Positions 7,015 to 14,332 of a DNA stretch of 23,464 bases are shown piece by piece. Each line of letters begins with the position of its first letter. Position 1 is the first letter of the stretch. The position numbers were made by a program, and so were the translations under genes. This stretch comes from DASYAE01 sp036501535 (GTDB lineage Bacteria; Actinomycetota; Actinomycetes; Streptomycetales; Catenulisporaceae), in the NCBI GenBank assembly GCA_036501535.1, contig DASYAE010000022.1, forward strand, positions 1 through 23,464, written 5' to 3'. The notes under the pieces are model-generated. The model made no database searches. It saw only the letters and a list, made by a program, of their open reading frames with translations, and was not told the DNA's origin.

Positions 7015-8418
7015 CTAGACGTTACGAAAGCGTTCGATCGCATGGTGATGGCGCTCCCTCAGTGCGCCGTCGCGCACCCCCAGGCCTTCCGCTGACGCAA
7101 GACACAGTACGCCCACTTTGCCCTGATGTAGATTCCGGTGGACGTCGAACGCCGCCTGCCCGGCGTCGGCCAGCGGATACGACTTCGACAAAGTCGGATG
7201 GATCATGCCCTTCTGCACGAGCCGGTTCGCCTCCCACGCCTCACGGTAGTTGGCGAAGTGCGATCCGATCACCCGCTTCAGGTTCATCCACAGGTACCTG
7301 TTGTCGTATTCGTGCAGGTAGCCGCTCGTGGAGGCGCAGGTGACGATCGTTCCGCCGCGCCGGGCGACGTAGACCGACGCGCCGAACGTCTCGCGCCCCG
7401 GGTGCTCGAACACGATGTCCGGGTCGTCGCCGCCGGTCAGCTCCCGGATCCGGGCGCCGAGCCGCTGCCACTCCTTCGGATCCTGGGTCGCCTCGTCGGA
7501 CCAGAACCGGTAGCCCTCGGCGCTGCGGTCGATCACCAGCTCCGCGCCCATCCGGCGGCAGATCTCAGCCTTCTGCGCCGAGCCGACCACGCAGACCGGG
7601 ACGGCGCCGCCGTTCAGCGCCATCTGCGTCGCGTACGAGCCCAGACCGCCGGAGGCGCCCCAGATCAGCACCACGTCGCCCTGCTTCATCGCGGCGCCGT
7701 TGCGCGAGACCAGCTGCCGGTAGGCGGTCGAGTTGACCAGGCCGGGGCTGGCCGCCTCCTCCCAGGTGAGGTGGTCCGGCTTGGGCATCAGCTGGTTCGA
7801 CTTGACCAGCGCGATCTCGGCCAGCCCGCCGAAGTTGGTCTCGAAGCCCCAGATCCGCTGCTCCGGGTCGAGCATCGTGTCGCCGTGCCCGGCGGCGTCC
7901 TCGAGCTCGACCGAGAGGCAGTGCGCCACCACCTCGTCGCCGGCCCTCCACTTGTTGACCCCCGCCCCGGTACGCAGCACCACTCCCGCGAGATCGGAGC
8001 CGATCACGTGGTAGGGCAGGTCGTGGCGCTTCGTCAGCTCGGAGAGCCGGCCGTACTTGCGCAGGAAGGCGAAGGTGGGCACCGGTTCGAAGATCGAGGT
8101 CCACACGGTGTTGTAGTTGATCGCGCTGGCCATCACGGCGACCAGCGCCTCGCCCGGGCCGAGTTCGGGCAGCGCGACCTCGTCGAGGTGCAGCGAGGCG
8201 CGCGGGTCCTTCTCGCGGGTGCTCAGGCCCTCGAACATGCCGACCTCGTCGGCGCGCACGGTGATGGCGCGGTAGGCCTCCGGCAGCGGCAGCGCGGCGA
8301 AGGCCTCGGGTGCGGTGTCTCCGGCCGAGATCGCTGCGAGCACGTTGGCGAGCTCGGGCGAGGACGGGATGGCGGCGGGTGCGGCTGTGGACGCGGTGCT
8401 GGGGGCGGTGGTGCTCAT
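7015..8418 (-). CDS. ccr: Crotonyl-CoA carboxylase/reductase
   Basis: This 467-residue medium-chain dehydrogenase/reductase reductively carboxylates crotonyl-CoA to (2S)-ethylmalonyl-CoA using NADPH and CO2. It serves the ethylmalonyl-CoA pathway of acetyl-CoA assimilation or supplies polyketide extender units. The family start region (MFEGLSTREKDPRASLH), the cofactor loop GASGGLG (254-260) and FEHPGRETFGASVYVARRGG are all present. The CO2-binding residues known from the Kitasatospora enzyme (Asn81, Phe170, Glu171, His365) fall on Asn103, Phe192, Glu193 and His387 here, each offset by exactly 22. The enzyme should be active. The offset reflects a longer Ala/Ser/Thr-rich N-terminus. ATG 8418 has GGAGG eight bases upstream. 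The gene is first in a minus-strand series with scy (35-bp gap) and filP. Confidence 0.96.
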   Translation of the reverse strand: MSTTAPSTASTAAPAAIPSSPELANVLAAISAGDTAPEAFAALPLPEAYRAITVRADEVGMFEGLSTREKDPRASLHLDEVALPELGPGEALVAVMASAINYNTVWTSIFEPVPTFAFLRKYGRLSELTKRHDLPYHVIGSDLAGVVLRTGAGVNKWRAGDEVVAHCLSVELEDAAGHGDTMLDPEQRIWGFETNFGGLAEIALVKSNQLMPKPDHLTWEEAASPGLVNSTAYRQLVSRNGAAMKQGDVVLIWGASGGLGSYATQMALNGGAVPVCVVGSAQKAEICRRMGAELVIDRSAEGYRFWSDEATQDPKEWQRLGARIRELTGGDDPDIVFEHPGRETFGASVYVARRGGTIVTCASTSGYLHEYDNRYLWMNLKRVIGSHFANYREAWEANRLVQKGMIHPTLSKSYPLADAGQAAFDVHRNLHQGKVGVLCLASAEGLGVRDGALRERHHHAIERFRNV

Positions 8419-8713
8419 CGGGCCGGCCTCCGCTGATGGATGGTCGCTGTGACGCTGGTGATCGACGTGGCTGGGGATGGGGGAGAGTCGGCGGTGTGGG
8501 GTGCCGTGCGCGTTGGTCGCGGTGTCGCTGACCACGGCCCGGGGTTCCCTACTGTCCGGTAACTATGCCTCCGGGTAGCCGATTTGGCCAGGTGTCACAC
8601 ATCACATCGGCCGGATTTTCTGCGTCTGGCGCAGCCATGGCGCGCTCCCGGCGTGTCCCGCTCCCTCCTGCGCCGCCACAAGTCGCGATTCATCTAGATT
8701 CGATGATATTGCC
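8419..8713. promoter_or_regulatory. Divergent control region between ccr and the permease gene
   Basis: This 295-bp region must hold the start signals for both divergent genes and becomes AT-richer toward the permease. Dyads visible are CTGCG-N5-CGCAG near 8620-8634, TCATC-N7-GATGA at 8690-8706 (containing the perfect palindrome ATCTAGAT at 8692-8699), and an imperfect pair of GGCC arms flanking GTGTCACACATCACA near 8585-8615. A TAGATT at 8695-8700 could be a -10 for the permease. No matching -35 was found, and no regulator can be named. Confidence 0.4.
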
Positions 8714-10210
8714 ATGATTTCTCCGCTGGGACGGGAAGACGGGACGGCGCGTGGCCACTGCCGAGTTCAGGACGACCCCCGGCCGCGTCGATCCCTCGGC
8801 CCTCCCCTGGCGGCCGCCGGCGACGAGGGCTACCGCAAGGGCTTGCAGCCGCGCCACGTCGGCATGATCGCGCTCGGCGGGGCGATCGGTACCGGCCTGT
8901 TCCTCGGCGCCGGCGGCAACCTCGCTAAGGCCGGCCCCTCGCTCGCGCTGTGCTATGCGGTGTGCGGCGTATTCGCGTTCTTCGTCGTGCGGGCGCTTGG
9001 CGAGATGGTCCTGCACCGGCCCTCGTCCGGCTCCTTCGTCAGCTACTCGCGCGAGTTCCTGGGCGAGCGCGGCGCATATGTGGCCGGCTGGATGTACGTG
9101 ATGAACTGGGCGGTCACCGGCATGGCCGACATCACCGCCGTCGCGCTCTACGTGCACTACTGGAGCGCGTTCGCGGGCGTCCCGCAGTGGGTGCTGGCCC
9201 TGATCGCGCTCGGCGTCGTGCTCACCGCGAACCTGATCTCGGTGCGGACGTTCGGCGAGATGGAGTTCTGGTTCGCGATCATCAAGGTGGTGGCGATCGT
9301 GCTGTTCCTCGCGGTCGGCGTCTGGCTGCTCGCGACCCGGCACCCGGTCGGCGGGCACACTCCTGGCCTGGGGCTGATCGCCGACAACGGCGGCATGTTC
9401 CCGCGCGGCTTCTCCGCCTCGATCGTCATCCTGCAGAGCGTCGTGTTCGCCTATGCCGGCGTCGAGATGGTCGGCGTGACCGCCGGGGAGACCGCCGAGC
9501 CGAAGAAGATCGTGCCCAAGGCCGTGAATTCCATCATGTGGCGGATCGCGATCTTCTACTGCGGCTCCGTCATCATGCTCGCGCTGCTGCTGCCGTGGAC
9601 CGCCTATTCAGCGTCGCAGAGCCCGTTCGTCACGGTGCTGTCCAAGATCGGCGTACCCGACATCGGCGGCCTGATGAACCTCGTTGTGCTTACCGCGTCC
9701 ATGTCGAGCCTCAACTCCGGCCTCTACAGCACGGGACGCATCCTGCGCTCGATGGCCGCGGCCGGCTCGGCGCCGCGCTTCACCGGTCTCATGAGCCGCC
9801 ATCAGGTGCCCTATGGCGGCATCCTGCTGACCGCCTGCGTTGCGCTGCTCGGCGTCGGGCTCAACGCCTGGCTGCCGGGCCAGGCCTTCGACGTGGTCGT
9901 CAACATCGCCTCGCTCGGCGTGATCAGCGCCTGGAGCATGATCATGATCAGCCATCTGGCCTTCGTCCGGCGCTGCCGCCAGGGCGTCCTCGAGCGGCCC
10001 GCGTTCCGGCTCTGGGCTTCGCCCTGGCTCGAGTACGCGACCCTCGCTTTCCTGGCCGGCGTGATTGTCCTGATGGGCGTTGACGGCGGCACGATCGGCC
10101 GCTGGACGGTGCTGCTGATCGTGCCGATCGCCGGCTGCTTGGTGCTCGGCTGGCGTGTGGTGCGCGGCGAAGTAGGGCGCCGCGCTCAGGAGACTACGAA
10201 CAGCCGCTGA
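8714..10210 (+). CDS. Amino acid permease, APC superfamily
   Basis: This 498-residue transporter has about 12 membrane segments and belongs to the amino acid transporter branch that includes AnsP and GabP, proton-coupled importers in the cytoplasmic membrane. The N-terminal signature GLQPRHVGMIALGGAIGTGL leads into helix 1. FGEMEFWFAIIKVVAIV (helix 5) and SIVILQSVVFAYAGVEMVGV with TAGETAEPKKIVPKA are strongly conserved in the branch, and ASMSSLNSGLYSTGRIL follows. The sequence resembles L-asparagine permeases most, but the substrate cannot be settled by eye. ATG 8714 has no good ribosome site. A GTG at 8752 in another frame has a better one, so the first 35 or so residues are uncertain. Its 3' end overlaps that of the convergent helD by 25 bp. 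Confidence 0.9.
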   Translation: MISPLGREDGTARGHCRVQDDPRPRRSLGPPLAAAGDEGYRKGLQPRHVGMIALGGAIGTGLFLGAGGNLAKAGPSLALCYAVCGVFAFFVVRALGEMVLHRPSSGSFVSYSREFLGERGAYVAGWMYVMNWAVTGMADITAVALYVHYWSAFAGVPQWVLALIALGVVLTANLISVRTFGEMEFWFAIIKVVAIVLFLAVGVWLLATRHPVGGHTPGLGLIADNGGMFPRGFSASIVILQSVVFAYAGVEMVGVTAGETAEPKKIVPKAVNSIMWRIAIFYCGSVIMLALLLPWTAYSASQSPFVTVLSKIGVPDIGGLMNLVVLTASMSSLNSGLYSTGRILRSMAAAGSAPRFTGLMSRHQVPYGGILLTACVALLGVGLNAWLPGQAFDVVVNIASLGVISAWSMIMISHLAFVRRCRQGVLERPAFRLWASPWLEYATLAFLAGVIVLMGVDGGTIGRWTVLLIVPIAGCLVLGWRVVRGEVGRRAQETTNSR

Positions 10211-12339
10211 GTGGCGCGGGTCAGGGCGACATACAGCGTCCTGGTGCCCGCGCCGTCGGGCGCCTCGTCCTCGATCACCGTCGGGTGCACGACCACCGCG
10301 CTGTCGTATTCGAGGCCTTTCGCGTCCAGCGCGTGCACCACGATGAGCCGGCCGGCTTCCTGCCGCACCAGCTCGGCCAGCGACTCGGCGATCGAATCCC
10401 GCTCGCCGAGCGACGTGATTACGCCGACCGTGCCCTCCACTGCGGCAAGCGCCTCGCGCACAGCCGCGTCGAGGTCGTCGACCTCCTGAGGCGCAAAGCC
10501 GGTGGTACGCACGGCATCCGGCAGCACGGCGTTCGGTGCGGCCTTGCGTGCATATCGTGCCGCGTACTCATAGATCTCAGCCGAGTTGCGGTAGTTCGTA
10601 CGCAACTCGTGCTCATGCAGCCGCTTGTCGCCGATCGCCGCGCGCATCGCAGCAGCCGACTCGTGCGGGTCCGGCCACGAGGACTGCACCGGGTCGCCGA
10701 CGATCGTCCACGAGGCGCGCCGCCCGAGCCGGCCGAGCACCCGCCACTGCAGCGGCGAGAGATCCTGCGCCTCGTCCACGATCACGTGCGCGTACGACTC
10801 CCTGGCCCGCTCCCGCCGCGCGCCCGACCCGGTCCGCTCGGCCCAGGAGGACACCTCCGCCACGCCGCTGTCCGCGAACGGGTCGTCGGACTCCTCCTGC
10901 TCGACCGGCGGCGTGCCGAGCAGCTGCGCCAGCTCGTCGAGCAGCGGCACGTCCTCGACGCTGAAGTCCGCCGCCCGCCAGGAGCGGGCCAGCGCGCGGG
11001 CCTGATCGTGCCTCAGCCTGTGCCGGCCGAACTCGGCCAGCGTCGCCGGCTCCGCGCAGCTGCGCAGCACCTCGACCGCCGTCCGGTACGGCCACCACTG
11101 CTCCACGAAGACCTCGAAGTCGGTGCGGTCGCGCAGGTCCCGGTCGAAGATCGCGCGCTCGGTCCGGCGGCGCTCGCGCAGGTCGGCCGACAGCCGCTCC
11201 CACGCCGCCTCGACCAGCGCGGTCTGCGCCTGCGCGCGGCAGGCGTTCGGGTGCGGATAGCGGTTCAGCACGTTGCGACGCAGGGCGTCCAGCCGCGCGC
11301 CGTCCAGGCGGATCACCTGGCCGTGGTACGTCGTGCGGAACTCCCGGGGCGTGCCCTCCGGCGTGGCGCGCACCGCCCGGCCGAGCACCGGCAGCAGCGC
11401 CGGCGAGCCCTTGAGCGCGGCCAGCGCCGCTGGATCGTGCAGCGTCGCGCGCACCCCGTCGACCAGCTCGCCGAGCGAGCGCAGCGACGCGGAGTGCTCG
11501 CCGAGCGAGGGCAGCACCTGCTCGATGTAGGAGGTGAAGACCGCGGACGGCCCGACGATCAGAACGCCGCCGGACTCGAACCGCTTGCGCTCGTTGAACA
11601 GCAGGTACGCGGCCCGGTGCAGGGCGACCGCGGTCTTGCCGGTGCCCGGCCCGCCGGTGATCAGCGTCGCGCCGTCGGCGGGGGAGCGGACCGCCAGGTC
11701 CTGCTCCTTCTGGATGGTCGCCACGATGTCGTGCATCGCCGTGCCGCGCTTGCGGGTCAGCGCCGCCATCAGCGCGCCGTCGCCGACCACGGCCAGGCCG
11801 AGCCGCTCGGCCGACTCCGGGTCGAGCAGGTCGTCGTCGAGCCGGACGACCTTGGCCCCGGTGCAGCGGATGGTCCGCCGCCGCACCACGTCGCCGCGGT
11901 CGGTAGGCGTCGCCCGGTAGAAGGAGGCGGCGGCCGGCGCGCGCCAGTCAACCACCAGCGGCTCGTATTCCTCGTCCCGCACGCCGATCCGGCCGACGTG
12001 GGTGATCCGGCCGTCGTCGAAGTCGAGCCGGCCGAAGACCAGCCCCTCCTCCTGCGCGTCGAGCCGGGCCAGCCACACCGCCGCCTGGTACACGATCGCG
12101 TCGCGCTCCACGAGGCCGCCCTCGTTGCCGAACAGCGCCCGGCGGTGCCCTTCGGCCTCGAATGCCCGCGCATGGCCCCGCATCACCTCGAGGCGCTCGT
12201 GGACCCGGTCGACGTGGCGCTGCTCGGCCTCCATCTCACGCCGCGCGACGTCGCTGAGGCCGGCTGACGCCGCCGGCCCGGCGGCCGCACCGTCTTCGGG
12301 GCTCGTGGCGCTCGCGCTGGTCGTCGCGGGCTGAGGCAA
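10186..12339 (-). CDS. helD: HelD-type RNA polymerase recycling helicase
   Basis: This is a 717-residue superfamily 1 ATPase. After a disordered, Ala-rich start there is an N-terminal coiled coil (about 28-62), which in HelD proteins enters the RNA polymerase secondary channel. Walker A GGPGTGKT is at 229-236, VIVDEAQDLSP at 519-529, GDPVQSSW at 548-555, and YVALTRATQRL near the C-terminus. An acidic stretch (EQEESDDPFADS, 480-491) just before the Walker B motif may match the primary-channel loop of mycobacterial HelD. HelD proteins free stalled RNA polymerase; the Streptomyces relative HelR also protects it from rifamycins. The start is TTG 12339, supported by GGAGG seven bases upstream; no other start fits. 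I saw no rifamycin-associated element upstream, so a housekeeping role is more likely than a drug-induced one. Confidence 0.9.
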   Translation of the reverse strand: MPQPATTSASATSPEDGAAAGPAASAGLSDVARREMEAEQRHVDRVHERLEVMRGHARAFEAEGHRRALFGNEGGLVERDAIVYQAAVWLARLDAQEEGLVFGRLDFDDGRITHVGRIGVRDEEYEPLVVDWRAPAAASFYRATPTDRGDVVRRRTIRCTGAKVVRLDDDLLDPESAERLGLAVVGDGALMAALTRKRGTAMHDIVATIQKEQDLAVRSPADGATLITGGPGTGKTAVALHRAAYLLFNERKRFESGGVLIVGPSAVFTSYIEQVLPSLGEHSASLRSLGELVDGVRATLHDPAALAALKGSPALLPVLGRAVRATPEGTPREFRTTYHGQVIRLDGARLDALRRNVLNRYPHPNACRAQAQTALVEAAWERLSADLRERRRTERAIFDRDLRDRTDFEVFVEQWWPYRTAVEVLRSCAEPATLAEFGRHRLRHDQARALARSWRAADFSVEDVPLLDELAQLLGTPPVEQEESDDPFADSGVAEVSSWAERTGSGARRERARESYAHVIVDEAQDLSPLQWRVLGRLGRRASWTIVGDPVQSSWPDPHESAAAMRAAIGDKRLHEHELRTNYRNSAEIYEYAARYARKAAPNAVLPDAVRTTGFAPQEVDDLDAAVREALAAVEGTVGVITSLGERDSIAESLAELVRQEAGRLIVVHALDAKGLEYDSAVVVHPTVIEDEAPDGAGTRTLYVALTRATQRLFVVS

Positions 12340-12393
12340 CGGGGGACCTCCGTGGTCGACTGGTCGCTACCGCCCGCGTCTCCGCGCAGGCAG

Positions 12394-12413
12394 GACCGAA
12401 CAGTCTATCGGTC
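12394..12413 (-). promoter_or_regulatory. Dyad and possible -10 upstream of helD
   Basis: GACCGA, eight bases and TCGGTC form a perfect 6-bp inverted repeat. On the helD strand the spacer contains TAGACT, which fits the TANNNT -10 pattern, about 60 bp before the TTG start. The -35 region is poor. An operator over the helD promoter is possible but unproven. Confidence 0.35.
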
Positions 12414-12485
12414 AATCGGCGCCTGACGACCTTCCGCATACCCGCGCCACCACCGGCCAGCGGCGCGCTGCGGAAACGGTTCCGG

Positions 12486-13007
12486 TTATGCCCCGCTCGC
12501 CGCCTCGGCGAGGGCGAGCCACTTCTCGTGCGCGCCGCCGAACGGCCCCGCTCGGCCCGTCACCGCAGCCATCAGCCAGCGGGCGGACTCCTCCGCCCGC
12601 GTGATCACCTCGGGCGGATAGCCGTACTTCAGCTGGTGCTCGGCGAATTCGTCCTCGTCCACCAGGATCGTCGCGCCGTCGCGCATGCGCAGCACGTCGA
12701 GGTCGAGGTCGATCATGGTGACCACGTCGGGCGACGGCCACTGCGGCACGGAGGTGATATCGCAGTAGATCTCGGTGTCCTGCGGCTCGCCGTTGAACGA
12801 GGCTGCCCACCACGTGTCCTTCGGGATAAGCAGCACGAACGCGTGCGCGTATGTCACTGTCGGGCCGCCGAGACCGCGTTGCCACACGCAGCCGCTCGGG
12901 CCGCCGAGCCAGGTTCCGTACTTGTCCGCGCCGAGCCGGGGCACCCGCGAGTGCCAGTGCAGTGAGCCGTCGTACTTGCGGAAGTTGACCTGCACCTCAT
13001 CCGGCAT
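12486..13007 (-). CDS. DUF402 (FomD/Ntdp-like) phosphatase
   Basis: This 173-residue protein belongs to the DUF402 family, which includes FomD (hydrolyses a cytidylyl phosphonate in fosfomycin synthesis) and the nucleoside tri-/diphosphatase Ntdp. The core motif is visible: YCDITSVPQW, then MIDLDLDVLRMRDG, then ILVDEDEFAEH and YGYPPEV. The Asp, Glu and Lys side chains in these segments bind metal in characterised members. The N-terminal part has the WHSRVPRLG and GTWLGGP segments common in actinobacterial copies. No phosphonate genes lie nearby, so a general nucleotide phosphatase role is the safer guess. The start ATG 13007 lacks a ribosome site but has a promoter-like element placed for a leaderless transcript. 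helD follows on the same strand after 146 bp. Confidence 0.85.
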   Translation of the reverse strand: MPDEVQVNFRKYDGSLHWHSRVPRLGADKYGTWLGGPSGCVWQRGLGGPTVTYAHAFVLLIPKDTWWAASFNGEPQDTEIYCDITSVPQWPSPDVVTMIDLDLDVLRMRDGATILVDEDEFAEHQLKYGYPPEVITRAEESARWLMAAVTGRAGPFGGAHEKWLALAEAASGA

Positions 13008-13014
13008 GTCAGGG

Positions 13015-13044
13015 ATGCTAATTCGGCACGGTCGCGGTTGTCGC
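13015..13044 (-). promoter_or_regulatory. Leaderless-type promoter of the DUF402 gene
   Basis: On the minus strand GCGACA (13039-13044) and TAGCAT (13015-13020) are 18 bp apart, and the ATG follows seven bases after TAGCAT. This spacing puts the transcription start at or next to the A of the ATG, as in leaderless actinobacterial mRNAs. The lack of a ribosome site agrees. Confidence 0.5.
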
Positions 13045-13069
13045 GCGCATTTATTGCAGCGGCGCAGGC

Positions 13070-13768
13070 CTACGGCAGTTGCGGGTAGAGCGCGCCGACG
13101 CCGCCCGAGAGGCCTGCCAGCACCTGCTTGCTGGTCTCGTCGGCGACGATCTCGTAGTCGCCGGCCGCAATGCCGTCGAGCGCGATCTTCGCGATGTCCG
13201 CCGGGTCCGACTTCGGGTCGGTGATGGCCCTGGCCATGTCAGTGTCCATATAGCCGACGTGCAGGGAGCTGACCCGCGTCCCCTGGCCGGCCAACTCCTG
13301 GCGCAGCGCGTTGGTGAGCGACCAGGCCGCCGACTTGGCGGCGCAGTACGCGCCGGGCCGCGGCAGGGAGATCCACGAGAGCGCCGAGAGGACGTTGAGC
13401 ACGGCGCTGCGCTCGTGCTTCGCCAGTTGGGGCGCGAAGGCGCGGATCACCTGCAGCGTGCCGAAGAAGTGAGTGTCCATCTCCAGGCGCACGTCGGCCA
13501 GGTCTCCGGCGAGCAGCGAGGCGCCGGTCGACGAGCCGGCGTTGTTGACCAGGATCGCGACATCGCCGGTGGCGTCGGCCGCGGCGGCGATGGACGCGGG
13601 GTCGGTCAGATCGAGGGCGATCGGCGTGACCCCGTCGAGGTCGACCGAAGCGGGATTGCGGGCGGCGGCGTAGACCCGCGCGCCCCGATCGCGCAGCTGG
13701 GCGGCCAGGTGGCGGCCGAGGCCGCGGTTGGCTCCGGTGACGAGGGCGGGCTTTCCGGCGATGTCCAT
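13070..13768 (-). CDS. Short-chain dehydrogenase/reductase
   Basis: This 232-residue classical SDR enzyme is an NAD(P)-dependent oxidoreductase with a Rossmann fold. The cofactor motif TGANRGLG is at 11-18 and NNAG at 75-78. The catalytic residues are Ser128 (in NVLSALS), Tyr141 and Lys145 (YCAAK). After the active site comes HVGYMDTDMA, which normally closes over the substrate. The protein is slightly shorter than the usual 250. The arrangement next to a divergent HxlR regulator is common, and such SDRs are often controlled by that regulator in response to electrophiles. The substrate is unknown. ATG 13768 has a perfect AGGAGG five bases upstream. A longer frame reading through the HxlR gene is a GC artefact. 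Confidence 0.93.
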   Translation of the reverse strand: MDIAGKPALVTGANRGLGRHLAAQLRDRGARVYAAARNPASVDLDGVTPIALDLTDPASIAAAADATGDVAILVNNAGSSTGASLLAGDLADVRLEMDTHFFGTLQVIRAFAPQLAKHERSAVLNVLSALSWISLPRPGAYCAAKSAAWSLTNALRQELAGQGTRVSSLHVGYMDTDMARAITDPKSDPADIAKIALDGIAAGDYEIVADETSKQVLAGLSGGVGALYPQLP

Positions 13769-13797
13769 CGGGATCCTCCTGCTGGGTTGGTATTCCC

Positions 13798-13840
13798 AAG
13801 TTAGCATCCTGGATAGGTTCTGACAATCCAGGGGTATGCT
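13798..13840. promoter_or_regulatory. Divergent SDR/hxlR promoter region with operator dyad
   Basis: For the SDR gene the minus strand shows TTGTCA (13821-13826), 17 bp, then TAACTT (13798-13803), a very good housekeeping-type promoter. For the regulator the plus strand shows TATGCT (13835-13840) six bases before its ATG, a leaderless-type arrangement. The perfect inverted repeat CCTGGAT-N11-ATCCAGG (13808-13832) covers the SDR -35 and spacer and abuts the hxlR -10. One bound HxlR dimer could therefore block both genes. Confidence 0.6.
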
Positions 13841-13846
13841 GGGATC

Positions 13847-14299
13847 ATGGCCAAGATCCCGGATTCCAGCTGCTCGATCGCCCGCAGCCTGGGCGTGCTC
13901 GGCGAGCGCTGGACGCTGCTGGTGCTGCGCGACGCCGTCCTGGGCGCTACCCGGTTCGCCCAGTTCCGCGAGAACCTCGGTGTCGCCCCCGACGTGCTGA
14001 CGGACCGGCTCGCCGCGCTGGTCGAGTACGGCGTGCTGGAGCGCGAGCCGTATCAGGAGCCCGGCGCTCGCACCCGGTTCGCCTATCGGCTCACACCGGC
14101 CGGCCGCGAGCTGAGCCTCGTGCTCAGCGCTCTGCAACAGTGGGGCGACGCGCATGTGCCGCCGCCTGACGGGCCGACCGTGCTGCGCCGGGTCCGCGAC
14201 ACCGATCGGCCTGTACACGTGGGCTTCGTCGACGACCAGGGCCGCGAGGTCGCCCCGGACGACGTCGACTTCGTCCTGACTGCCGCGTTCCGCGGCTGA
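13847..14299 (+). CDS. HxlR-family winged-helix regulator
   Basis: This 150-residue DNA-binding protein has the HxlR layout. There is an N-terminal Cys9 (SSCSIARSLGVLG), which in relatives such as HypR is the thiol sensor. The winged helix-turn-helix follows (ERWTLLVLRDAVLGATRFAQ to DVLTDRLAALVEYGVLER). The wing region contains RTRFAYRLTPAGREL, and the dimer helix contains LSALQQWGD. The C-terminal 40 residues (VHVGFVDDQGREV) are longer than in minimal members, but such tails occur in actinobacteria. It probably represses the divergent SDR gene and itself through the dyad between them, responding to oxidants, quinones or aldehydes. The ATG has no clear ribosome site and sits just after a -10-like element, so the mRNA may be leaderless. 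It converges on pucR. Confidence 0.9.
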   Translation: MAKIPDSSCSIARSLGVLGERWTLLVLRDAVLGATRFAQFRENLGVAPDVLTDRLAALVEYGVLEREPYQEPGARTRFAYRLTPAGRELSLVLSALQQWGDAHVPPPDGPTVLRRVRDTDRPVHVGFVDDQGREVAPDDVDFVLTAAFRG

Positions 14300-14332
14300 C
14301 GGGGCTGAGCGGGCCCGGCCCGGAAAACCGCG

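Noticed and set aside
7015..8418. A polyketide cluster around ccr
   Set aside because: Apart from ccr there is no ketosynthase, acyltransferase or carrier protein in the window. Its neighbours are growth and transport genes.
12486..13007. Part of a fosfomycin or other phosphonate cluster because of FomD similarity
   Set aside because: No phosphoenolpyruvate mutase or other phosphonate gene is nearby, and DUF402 proteins are widespread outside such clusters.
13070..14218. A 382-codon extended version of the SDR gene
   Set aside because: The extension runs through the divergent HxlR gene and past the intergenic promoters. The AGGAGG-preceded ATG at 13768 gives the proper Rossmann start.
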